Shown here: piece after piece, positions 6,941 through 14,300 of the stretch
Numbering within the stretch: the first letter of the stretch is position 1
Layout of the letters: every line of letters starts with the position of its first letter
Assembly (NCBI GenBank): GCA_049585795.1
Contig: JBAVAQ010000026.1
Location: forward strand, 248,001-312,000
Source of the DNA: JABDBE01 sp049585795
Lineage (GTDB): Bacteria; Acidobacteriota; Terriglobia; Terriglobales; Acidobacteriaceae
Direction of reading: 5' to 3'
DNA length: 64,000 nt
The notes under the pieces: generated by a model
Database searches by the model: none
The model's input: the letters and a program-made list of their open reading frames with translations, nothing else
Told to the model about the DNA's origin: nothing
Translations under genes and position numbers: made by a program

Positions 6941-8419
6941 CTACTTGCCCGAACCTTGCGCCAGGCCACGCCTCGGGGCTAAGCAGACTTTATTCCGGCC
7001 CGCCTGTTTAGCGGCATATAAGCCGGCATCGGCCGCTTTTACTAATTCATCGCGTGTGGTCCCGTGTTCAAGATAGTTCGCGGTTCCTGCGCTGATCGTG
7101 ACGCGCCGGGGAACACCCGGGAACTGCCAGCTTTCCACCGACTTCCGCAGTTTTTCCGCGACTCCCAAGGCGTGGACCGCATTCGTTTGGCAAAGCAAAA
7201 TGGCGAATTCCTCGCCTCCATAGCGGCAGAGAACGTCAATCTTGCGTAATTGCTGGTGAAAAATCGAAGACACCTGCCGAAGCACTTCGTCCCCCAGCAA
7301 GTGCCCAAATTCATCGTTCAGACGCTTGAACTGGTCAATATCGACCATAACCACGGCCATACCGGTGCCGAATCGCTCGGCCCGCTCGATTTCCTCTACG
7401 ATCCGCAACTCGAAGAACCTGCGATTGAAAATTCCGGTGAGCCCGTCCAGATAGGCCAACTGTTTTACCCGCTCGACATAGTGAGCGTTCTGAATGGCGG
7501 TCGCACAGATGTCGGCTACGGACTCCAGCGGCTGCGTGTCGGTGGGATTGAAGGCGCCTGCCCGGGTTGTATCCAGGACCAGAACCCCGAGAGTCTGGCC
7601 GAACGAAACCAGTGGAATACACATGCTGGAGCCGGTCTCGAGGTATAGGGCAGCGCCCGCTTTCACGTCGTTTTCGATCAGGGTATTCCCTGCAGTCAGC
7701 GCACGCTGCCAAAGTCCCGCTTCCTCGGGCAGCCGCCCGCCTTCGGGAGTTCGTCCGGTGAGCTTTCCATGGCTTGCGCGCAGCACCAGGTCTTCCTCAT
7801 CTTTCAACAGCACGGAAACGTGACAGAGCTGAAATGCGTGCTGGATTCGCATGCATACCTGAGAGAGCAATTCTTTCAGATCGAGCACGGCCGTCATCTG
7901 CTGCGCGATCGCATTGATCGCTTCCAATTGGGAGGCGCGCTGCCTCTCCAGCGAGTACAGCCTCGCATTCTGCAAGGCCATGGACGCCTGGGTCGAAAAC
8001 AGCGCCAGCAGATCGATGGTTTCAGAATCGAAGTGATTGAGATTTTCGCTTTGGCAGTCGAGCACGCCCACCACGTCGTCGCGCACCATTAACGGAACCG
8101 CGAGCTCGGACCGGGTATTCTTGGCTGACTGAATGTACCGCTCGTCTTGGCTGACGTCCGGGGCGTATATAGGGCGTTTCTGGTGAGCCGCCGTACCTGT
8201 GATGCCAGTACCAATCGGGAACCGGACTTTGTCATGACCCTCATCCCAGCCCACCTGGCACCGTACGTAGAGTTCGTTGTGGTCGCGCAAAAGAATGGCG
8301 ACATTCTGCAGATGAAAATAGTCGCGCGCGATGGTCAGGATCTGCTGCAGGACCTCATCCAGGTCAAATGTGGACAAGACCGCCTGACTCGCATCGTAAA
8401 GGATGGAGATCTTTTGCAT
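6941..8419 (-). CDS. Diguanylate cyclase with two GAF domains
   Basis: Predicted to make cyclic di-GMP from two GTP in response to small-molecule or redox signals. Two GAF domains occupy residues ~15-150 and ~175-320 (LQNVAILLRDHNELYVRCQV; SQVCMRIQHAFQLCHVSVLL). The GGDEF domain follows from DGLTGIFNRRFF at ~330, with RYGGEEF as the active loop. Five residues before GGEEF is RKID, an intact RxxD inhibitory I-site, so product feedback is expected. The protein is 492 residues, has no transmembrane helix and is probably soluble. It is convergent with the PDZ gene, 31 bases away. The substrate of the GAF domains is not evident. Confidence 0.93.
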   Translation of the reverse strand: MQKISILYDASQAVLSTFDLDEVLQQILTIARDYFHLQNVAILLRDHNELYVRCQVGWDEGHDKVRFPIGTGITGTAAHQKRPIYAPDVSQDERYIQSAKNTRSELAVPLMVRDDVVGVLDCQSENLNHFDSETIDLLALFSTQASMALQNARLYSLERQRASQLEAINAIAQQMTAVLDLKELLSQVCMRIQHAFQLCHVSVLLKDEEDLVLRASHGKLTGRTPEGGRLPEEAGLWQRALTAGNTLIENDVKAGAALYLETGSSMCIPLVSFGQTLGVLVLDTTRAGAFNPTDTQPLESVADICATAIQNAHYVERVKQLAYLDGLTGIFNRRFFELRIVEEIERAERFGTGMAVVMVDIDQFKRLNDEFGHLLGDEVLRQVSSIFHQQLRKIDVLCRYGGEEFAILLCQTNAVHALGVAEKLRKSVESWQFPGVPRRVTISAGTANYLEHGTTRDELVKAADAGLYAAKQAGRNKVCLAPRRGLAQGSGK

Positions 8420-8595
8420 GCTACTAGCCCGATTTTAGCTGTGTTGTCTTGGGTTACGGAGGTTCCGAAAGTAACCTGCGGCGGACGAAGGGTCGTAGGC
8501 ACCTTTGTCCAAAATCTGGACAGTGTGTGGCGAACCAGGTCGTTTAAGAGCCGCAAGCGAAAGAAAAGAGGGGTTAGTAGGAAAGGCGGCAGGTC

Positions 8596-8817
8596 TCAGC
8601 TTCCGGAATGCTTCGACCTTGCCCTCCAACCAGCTACAGTCTTGATCATGCCAAACACCACCAGGCAGAACCAGAAGTCCACCACCAGGCCAAGATCGAT
8701 CCGGAAGGGAACGTGACGCGCCGCAGGGGGAAGATATCGCACCAGCAGAAAATAGGCCGCATTTCCCCCCAGAACCGCTGCCAGGGCGTGAATGAAATTG
8801 GTTACTCCTTTGGACAT
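8596..8817 (-). CDS. Small membrane protein, unknown function
   Basis: A 73-residue product with two hydrophobic helices (FIHALAAVLGGNAAYFLLV and LVVDFWFCLVVFGMIKTVA) separated by a short basic loop, ending in a charged tail. I chose ATG 8817; an in-frame TTG at 8829 is possible. It lies between the cyclase gene and the divergent recG gene. I do not recognise the family. The regular helix-loop-helix hydropathy and clean start make it a probable real gene. Confidence 0.6.
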   Translation of the reverse strand: MSKGVTNFIHALAAVLGGNAAYFLLVRYLPPAARHVPFRIDLGLVVDFWFCLVVFGMIKTVAGWRARSKHSGS

Positions 8818-8877
8818 GCGTGATCCCAACTAATGTTCCGCGATCGTGAATAGAAACGTCTGGGGACTATAGCACCG

Positions 8878-11118
8878 ATGACGCTCCTGCTAACATCCCT
8901 TCAGATGCTGCAATTAGGTACATCGGTCAAGTACGTGAAGGGTGTCGGCCCCAAACTGGCCCAGCTTCTGGCGGCCAAAAGCATTCTGACTCTTGACGAT
9001 CTGCTGCACTACCTGCCGTTTCGCTACGAAGACCGGCTGAACCCTAGGGGCATCTCTGAGCTGCGCGCCGGCGAAATGGCCACCGTGATTGCAGAAGTGC
9101 GGACTTCGGGTCTTTTCCGCACCCGCCGTATGCCCATTTTTCAGATGACTGCGGGGCAAGGTCGAACACGACTAAAGTGTATCTGGTTCAACGCCACTTA
9201 TCTTCGAGACAAGTTCAAGCCCGGCCAGATCGTCGCGCTTTACGGTAAGGTCGAGCAGGACTATCGCGGCGGCGAACTTCAACTGACTCAGCCGCAATTC
9301 GAAATCGTCGGAGAAGCTTCCGAAGACGGCAGCGCTGATACCGCGGAACAGAAATTGGCAGCTTCGCTCGAAATCGGCCGCATCGTGCCCATTTATGAGG
9401 CCATTGGACAAGGCCGGCTGACTTCGCGGTGGTTTCGTCGCGTCATTCACACCGCACTCGAGAATCTGACTCCGGATTTGCCAGATCCCACACCAGCCGC
9501 GGTTCGCCGTCATCTGAGCCTCATTTCTCCGCGAGAAGCTTTGCAGAAAGTTCACTGGCCCGAACCCGGTGAGAGTATTGAAGATCTGCAATCGTCTCGC
9601 ACCCCGGCTCACCTGCGGCTGATTTTTGAAGAGTTGTTCTTTGTCGAACTCGGGCTTGAACTCAAGCGTCGCGAACAGAAAGCGCAAACCGGCGTTGCAT
9701 TCAAGCTCGATGATCGTGCCCGCGCCGCCATCAAAAAGATTCTGCCTTTCCATCCCACGAGCGCGCAGAAGCGGGTGTTGAAAGAAATCGCCTTCGACAT
9801 GGAAAAACCGTTTCCCATGCGTCGCCTGTTGCAGGGCGACGTGGGCTCGGGCAAAACCATCGTCGCATTCGAAGCCGCCATTATCGCTATGGAAAATGGA
9901 TACCAGGTCGCGCTGATGGCGCCCACGGAAATCCTGGCGCAGCAGCACTATTTTTCCGCCCGCCGCATCCTCGAGAGCGCAGGCTATCGAGTCGTGCTGC
10001 TTACCGGCTCGATGGAAGACGATCGCAAGCGCGAAACTCGTCGCCACATCTCCCAAGGCAACGCCCAACTCGTAATTGGAACCCATGCGTTGATCGAGCA
10101 AACCGTCGAATTCGCCAAGCTGGGGATGGTGATCGTGGATGAACAGCATCGCTTTGGAGTTCTGCAGCGCTTCAAGCTGATGAAGAAATCAAGTGACGAC
10201 AGTGGAGTCCGTGTGGTGGCGGGCGCCTCGCCCGCCCGACCCGAGCAACGCTCGGCAGCTTCTCCCGAGCCAGATGTTCTGGTCATGACCGCGACTCCAA
10301 TCCCACGCACGCTTGCGCTCACGCTGTACGGTGACCTCGACGTCAGCGTGATCGACGAAATGCCGCCCGGACGCACTCCCGTCGTCACCCGCTGCGTATC
10401 GGACGAACGCTCAGCGGAAGTCTGGGATTTCGTGCGCAAGCAGGTGGCCGCCGAACACCAAGTCTATGTCGTGTATCCCGTGATCGAGGAAAACGAGGAG
10501 ACCGAACTGAAAGCGGCCATGAAGATGTACAAAGAGCTCAGCAAGAGCGTCTTCCCGGAATTGCGGGTTGGCGTGTTGCATGGTCGCATGGAGCCCGATT
10601 TGAAAGAGCGCGTCATGCGCCTGTTCCAGAAGGGCGAGCTGGACATTCTGGTGTCTACGACCGTGATTGAGGTTGGCGTGGACGTTGCCAACGCCACTAT
10701 GATGGTCATCGAGCACGCGGAACGGTTTGGGCTGGCCCAGCTTCATCAGCTTCGCGGACGCATCGGCCGGGGCGCGGCCAAATCGTACTGCGTGCTCATG
10801 ACCGGCGGCAAAGTTTCCGAAGACGGGGAGCGGCGCCTCGATGCTATGGTCCGCACCAACGACGGATTCCAGATCGCGGAGCTCGATTTGGAGCTTCGTG
10901 GCCCGGGTGAATTCTTCGGCACAAAACAAGCTGGCATACCAAGCTTTCAAGTGGCCAATCTGATCCGCGATCGACAGTTGCTCGAAGCCGCCAAGCGCGA
11001 GGCGGCAGCGGTCCTGGCCGGTCCGAGCGCGGAAATCACTCAAGCCGAGATCGATGCAGCCCTGCGCCACATGCGCACGCGCTGGCACAAAAGCTATGGG
11101 CTAGTAGAAGTAGGTTAG
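8878..11118 (+). CDS. recG: ATP-dependent DNA helicase RecG with an in-frame repeat insertion
   Basis: RecG remodels stalled forks and branched DNA. The wedge/OB domain is at the N-terminus (VKYVKGVGPKLAQLL, LLHYLPFRYEDR). Helicase motifs follow: GDVGSGKT (Walker A), VDEQHRFG (motif II, residues ~420-428), TATPIPRT (motif III, from ~471), STTVIEVGVDV and QLRGRIGRG. At 746 residues it is longer than the usual ~690. Between motifs II and III there are about 20 extra residues relative to E. coli RecG as I remember it, encoded by a GC-rich two-hairpin repeat at 10213-10263. No better start than ATG 8878 is obvious (ATG 8905 is in frame). All catalytic motifs are intact, so it is probably functional. 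Confidence 0.95.
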   Translation: MTLLLTSLQMLQLGTSVKYVKGVGPKLAQLLAAKSILTLDDLLHYLPFRYEDRLNPRGISELRAGEMATVIAEVRTSGLFRTRRMPIFQMTAGQGRTRLKCIWFNATYLRDKFKPGQIVALYGKVEQDYRGGELQLTQPQFEIVGEASEDGSADTAEQKLAASLEIGRIVPIYEAIGQGRLTSRWFRRVIHTALENLTPDLPDPTPAAVRRHLSLISPREALQKVHWPEPGESIEDLQSSRTPAHLRLIFEELFFVELGLELKRREQKAQTGVAFKLDDRARAAIKKILPFHPTSAQKRVLKEIAFDMEKPFPMRRLLQGDVGSGKTIVAFEAAIIAMENGYQVALMAPTEILAQQHYFSARRILESAGYRVVLLTGSMEDDRKRETRRHISQGNAQLVIGTHALIEQTVEFAKLGMVIVDEQHRFGVLQRFKLMKKSSDDSGVRVVAGASPARPEQRSAASPEPDVLVMTATPIPRTLALTLYGDLDVSVIDEMPPGRTPVVTRCVSDERSAEVWDFVRKQVAAEHQVYVVYPVIEENEETELKAAMKMYKELSKSVFPELRVGVLHGRMEPDLKERVMRLFQKGELDILVSTTVIEVGVDVANATMMVIEHAERFGLAQLHQLRGRIGRGAAKSYCVLMTGGKVSEDGERRLDAMVRTNDGFQIAELDLELRGPGEFFGTKQAGIPSFQVANLIRDRQLLEAAKREAAAVLAGPSAEITQAEIDAALRHMRTRWHKSYGLVEVG
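10213..10263 (+). repeat. Two-hairpin palindromic element, family A, in frame inside recG
   Basis: The 51-nt block contains GGCGGGCG-CCT-CGCCCGCC (10218-10236, perfect 8-bp stem) and CCGAGC-AAC-GCTCGG (10241-10255, perfect 6-bp stem). It adds exactly 17 codons, read as VVAGASPARPEQRSAAS, low-complexity residues unlike the flanks. It aligns base for base with the intergenic copy at 23490 and with the copy inside selA, and is read in the same frame as the selA copy. Confidence 0.75.
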
Positions 11119-11129
11119 CCGCGAACGAT

Positions 11130-11222
11130 CGAGGGCGGGCGTCGTCACCCGTCTTTTAGAAATTACATAGACACGGACACTCTCGTCCCTGCGGGCGGGC
11201 GTCAGCTCGCCTTGGTCTTACG
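11130..11222. repeat. Fragments of family A repeat between recG and selA
   Basis: The gap holds GAGGGCGGGCGTCGTCACCC at its left end and TGCGGGCGGGCGTCAGCTCG at its right, both resembling the first arm of the family A element, separated by AT-richer sequence with GACACGGACACTCTCGTCCC. They look like two decayed partial copies. The assignment is by eye and weaker than for the other copies. Confidence 0.4.
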
Positions 11223-11249
11223 ATGCAGGCAGTGGGATAATCAAAATCG

Positions 11250-12713
11250 GTGAAAATCGACTCTAAGGCCGATCTGTACCGCAAACTGCCGTCAGTCGAC
11301 GAACTCCAGCGCGGCCCGGAGCTTGTCGCACTTGTCGCGAGAGAAGGCCAAGCCGCGGTTACCGACGCTGCTCGGACCGTGCTGGCATCTCTGCGAGAGG
11401 AAATTGCTGCCGGTCGGCTTGATGCCGATGGAATTGATCTGGCGCTTTCCGGACTTGAAGACGCGATAGCGCGCCGCGTTTGGCAATCGCTGCAATATTC
11501 CTTGCGAGCGGTCATCAATGCGACTGGAGTTATTCTCCATACCAATTTAGGTCGCGCTCCGCTCCCCGCCTCAGCACTGGAACACATGCGCCTGATCGCC
11601 AGTAGTTATTCCAATCTTGAATTCAACCTCGAGACCGCCGAGCGCGGCAAGCGCGACGTGCATGTGGATCGCCTGTTCCGTAAACTCCTCGACGAACACG
11701 TGGGGACAGCCCCCCGAGCCTGCCCCGGCGAGCAAAGCTCGCCAGTTGCCATCTCCACCATCGTAGTCAACAACAACGCGGCCGCCGTTCTGCTCGCACT
11801 CAACACTCTAGCGGACGGCGGCGAAGTCATCGTTTCCCGCGGCGAGCTGGTCGAGATCGGCGGTTCTTTCCGCATTCCAGATGTCATGTCGAAATCGAAT
11901 GCCGTCCTGCGGGAAGTGGGCACAACCAACCGCACCCGCGTCAGCGATTACGAAAAGTCGATCAACGAGAAGACCCGGCTGCTGCTGCGCGTGCATCGCT
12001 CCAACTTCCAGATCACCGGATTCACCGAGCAGCCGCAGGTCGAAGAACTGGTCAGTCTGGCCCGGAAGCGCAATATTCCGCTCATGGAAGACCTGGGCAG
12101 CGGGGCGCTGTTTGACCTTCGGTCGATTGGCATTGATGGTGAACCGAGCGTGCTCGACAGCCTGCGCCAAGGCGTAGATGTCGTCACCTATAGCGGGGAT
12201 AAATTGCTGGGTGGCCCACAAGCGGGGATCCTAAGCGGCCGCAGTGATCTAATTGCGCGCATGCGTTCGAATTCGCTGTTCCGCGCCCTTCGTGTGGACA
12301 AATTGACCTACGCAGCCCTGGAAGCTACGCTGCTCGCCTATGTAAAAGGTGATCACGACGCTATTCCTGCTCTGCGCCTGATGCGTCCATCGAAGGCAGA
12401 GATAGGACGGCGCGCGGAAGCCACCGCAAAAAAAATTCAGTCCCCTGCCCTGCAAGCGGAGGTAATAAACGGCGAATCCATAATTGGCGGCGGCGCCGCA
12501 CCCTCCGCCGTGTTGCCTACGCGGTTGCTGGCCATCACTTGCGATGGCTTGAGCGCGGATGAGCTGTCAGCGCGCCTCCGGGCGTCAGACCCGCCGATCA
12601 TCGCGCGAGTGGAAGAAGGACGCGTGCTGCTCGATCTGCGAACCGTCTTTCCAGAGGAGGACGAAGCGGTCTTGAAGGCTCTTCAAGAAGTCGCGGACAA
12701 ATGCAGGAAATGA
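11250..12713 (+). CDS. selA: L-seryl-tRNA(Sec) selenium transferase with an in-frame repeat insertion
   Basis: SelA converts Ser-tRNA(Sec) to Sec-tRNA(Sec) using selenophosphate and PLP. Family landmarks are present: INATGVILHTNLGRAPLP, VVNNNAAAVLLALNTLA, VSRGELVEIGGSFRIPDVM, EVGTTNRTRVSDYE, and the PLP lysine in YSGDKLLGGPQAGIL. Translation starts at GTG 11250. Between RGKRD and VVNNN this protein has about 18 more residues than E. coli SelA as I recall it; 17 of them are encoded by a palindromic repeat at 11700-11750. The PLP pocket looks intact. The gene implies selenocysteine use, but selB, selD and tRNA(Sec) are not in the window. DUF488 follows after four bases. Confidence 0.94.
   Translation: MKIDSKADLYRKLPSVDELQRGPELVALVAREGQAAVTDAARTVLASLREEIAAGRLDADGIDLALSGLEDAIARRVWQSLQYSLRAVINATGVILHTNLGRAPLPASALEHMRLIASSYSNLEFNLETAERGKRDVHVDRLFRKLLDEHVGTAPRACPGEQSSPVAISTIVVNNNAAAVLLALNTLADGGEVIVSRGELVEIGGSFRIPDVMSKSNAVLREVGTTNRTRVSDYEKSINEKTRLLLRVHRSNFQITGFTEQPQVEELVSLARKRNIPLMEDLGSGALFDLRSIGIDGEPSVLDSLRQGVDVVTYSGDKLLGGPQAGILSGRSDLIARMRSNSLFRALRVDKLTYAALEATLLAYVKGDHDAIPALRLMRPSKAEIGRRAEATAKKIQSPALQAEVINGESIIGGGAAPSAVLPTRLLAITCDGLSADELSARLRASDPPIIARVEEGRVLLDLRTVFPEEDEAVLKALQEVADKCRK
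11700..11750 (+). repeat. Two-hairpin palindromic element, family A, in frame inside selA
   Basis: A 51-nt block beginning GTGGGGACAG and containing GGCGAGC-AAA-GCTCGCC (11727-11743, perfect 7-bp stem). It is read as VGTAPRACPGEQSSPVA. The intergenic copy at 23490 shares TGGGGAC, GGCGAGC, CTCG and CAG(C/T)TGCC at the same spacing with one indel. The frame is identical to that of the recG copy: both have GAG CAA at codons 11-12 and NGC TCG at codons 13-14. Confidence 0.75.
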
Positions 12714-12717
12714 CTTA

Positions 12718-13248
12718 GTGGCGACCCTCTACACCATCGGCCATTCCACCCGTTCGTTTGATGATTTTATTGCGGTCCTGCAAGCTCATTCCATTCAGAC
12801 TTTGGTCGATATTCGTTCCTTTCCCATGTCGCGCCGCTTGCCGCATTTCAATCGCGAAGCGCTGGAGAAAACGTTGCCCGAGGCTGGAATCCGCTACGTT
12901 TGGCTCAAAGAGCTTGGCGGACGCCGCAAGAAGATTCTCGATGACTCGCCCAACCTCGCGCTGCGAAACGACAGTTTCCGCAACAATGCCGATTACATGC
13001 TCACTGAAGACTTCCAGCGCGGTGTTGCCGAACTCATCAAACTAGCCGAGGACTCGCGCACCGCCTACATGTGCGCCGAACGAGTTTATTTCCATTGCCA
13101 CCGTATGCTGGTTTCCGACTGGCTCGTAGCCCACGGGAACGAAGTTCTCCATATCGACGGGACCGGGCCGGTCAAGAGGCATGAACTCCTGTCCGAGGCC
13201 CGACTGATCGATGGTCAAGTCATTTATCGAGGCGACCGCCTGCTTTAG
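12718..13248 (+). CDS. DUF488 family protein
   Basis: The 176-residue protein begins ATLYTIGHSTRSFDDFIAVL, then TLVDIRSFPMSRRLPHFNRE and YVWLKELGGRRKK, with CAERVYFHCHRMLVSDWL near the C-terminus; all are features of DUF488, a small family of unknown activity with conserved Cys-Ala-Glu and Cys-His-Arg motifs. Translation begins at GTG 12718, four bases after selA, so the two are probably translated together. No role in selenium metabolism is established for the family; the coupling is only suggestive. Confidence 0.9.
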   Translation: MATLYTIGHSTRSFDDFIAVLQAHSIQTLVDIRSFPMSRRLPHFNREALEKTLPEAGIRYVWLKELGGRRKKILDDSPNLALRNDSFRNNADYMLTEDFQRGVAELIKLAEDSRTAYMCAERVYFHCHRMLVSDWLVAHGNEVLHIDGTGPVKRHELLSEARLIDGQVIYRGDRLL

Positions 13249-13325
13249 AACGAAAATTTCTATTCTTCAAGAAGCACTTTCCGCCATCCTGATTTAAACT
13301 TTTAAATGCAATCCGAGAGGTGAAT

Positions 13326-13763
13326 ATGGCCGAACGTACTCCACAGACTTTTGCCAATCATGTGAGGTTCGATCCTGCGTTCCATTACTTTCCGTTGCCA
13401 GTTTTCGCGATCTCCTGGGTCCTCAGCGTGGTCTTCCTGGTTCGCCATCCCGGTTTTCTGCACTTTTGGGTCGTAGTCTTTAACACCGCTTTAATCGTTG
13501 CGGTCATCCGGTTCCGGCAATACGCATTAAAAGTGCAGGATCGCGTCATAAGGCTTGAAGAGCGCCTGCGCCTGGCGACATTGTTGCCCGATTCATTGCG
13601 CCCGCAAATCGCAAAGCTCACAGAACGTCAGCTGATTGCGTTGCGCTTTGCCTCAGACGAAGAAGTGGCGACGTTGGTCGAACGCACTCTATCGGCGAAT
13701 CTCGCGCCCGCCGATATTAAGAAGGCGATCAAGACCTGGCGGCCAGACTACTGGCGCGTTTGA
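13326..13763 (+). CDS. DUF6526-like membrane protein
   Basis: A 145-residue protein with two adjacent membrane helices (FPLPVFAISWVLSVVFLV and FLHFWVVVFNTALIVAVI) followed by a cytoplasmic helical domain (DRVIRLEERLRLATLLPDSL, LTERQLIALRFASDEEVATL) and the C-terminal signature IKKAIKTWRPDYWRV. I associate this arrangement with DUF6526, a family common in Acidobacteriota and Bacteroidetes with no known function. GAGAGG five bases before ATG 13326 supports this start over GTG 13320. It is transcribed alone or with acpS 39 bases downstream. Confidence 0.8.
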   Translation: MAERTPQTFANHVRFDPAFHYFPLPVFAISWVLSVVFLVRHPGFLHFWVVVFNTALIVAVIRFRQYALKVQDRVIRLEERLRLATLLPDSLRPQIAKLTERQLIALRFASDEEVATLVERTLSANLAPADIKKAIKTWRPDYWRV

Positions 13764-13802
13764 AAGGGTTTCGTCAGGCAAGCCAAATATAAAATTGTCT
13801 GC

Positions 13803-14180
13803 ATGATTGTCGGCACTGGCATCGATCTAGCGGAAGTTCCGCGCATTGAAGCGTCGATCGCACGCTTCGGCGACCGTTTTCTGCGCAGAGTTTTCACCGA
13901 GGCTGAGATCGGATACTGCGAATCGAAGGCCAACCGGGTTGAGCGCTACGCAGCGCGTTTCGCCGCTAAAGAAGCCGCGATGAAGGCTATCGGCACCGGC
14001 TGGAATCACGGGGTCACCTGGCGCGACGTCGAAGTGTGCCGCCAGCCCGGCGGCCGTCCCACCATCGCGTTCCACGGGAAGGCAGCGGAGTTCGCGTCCA
14101 AGCTGGGCGCGGTGCATATTGCGCTTTCGCTTTCCCACACCAAAGAGTACGCCATCGCGCAGGTGATTCTGGAAGGTTGA
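13803..14180 (+). CDS. acpS: Holo-[acyl-carrier-protein] synthase
   Basis: AcpS transfers the phosphopantetheine arm from CoA to Ser of acyl carrier protein. The 125-residue product shows the family motifs MIVGTGIDLAEVPRIE (with the metal-binding Asp), RYAARFAAKEAAMKAIGTG (Glu and Lys of the active site) and HIALSLSHTKEYAIAQV. Length is normal for the group I enzymes. Its substrates are presumably the two acyl carrier proteins encoded at 22696-23298. Confidence 0.95.
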   Translation: MIVGTGIDLAEVPRIEASIARFGDRFLRRVFTEAEIGYCESKANRVERYAARFAAKEAAMKAIGTGWNHGVTWRDVEVCRQPGGRPTIAFHGKAAEFASKLGAVHIALSLSHTKEYAIAQVILEG

Positions 14181-14199
14181 TGGCTCGATAGCTGGGTGA

Positions 14200-14231
14200 G
14201 CGGCCAAGCTTGCTCGGGTGCCCGGTCCCCA
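14200..14231 (-). repeat. Truncated family A palindromic element, minus orientation
   Basis: Read on the minus strand the block is TGGGGACCGGGCACCCGAGC followed by AAGCTTGGCCGCT. It matches the beginning and the second hairpin of family A with the centre deleted. It lies between acpS and the membrane spermidine-synthase-like gene, followed by a short AGCTGACAGCTGAAAGCTGA tandem (14241-14260) that recurs in variant form at 36808-36830. Confidence 0.5.
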
Positions 14232-14300
14232 CAAAACCTTAGCTGACAGCTGAAAGCTGAGTGCTTCTGTTAGACTGTCGCATTCCCGAGCCAAGACCGA

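Noticed and set aside
9172..10149. Long minus-strand frame (325 codons) opposite recG
   Set aside because: Shadow of the recG coding frame; composition is not protein-like and recG motifs on the other strand are unmistakable.
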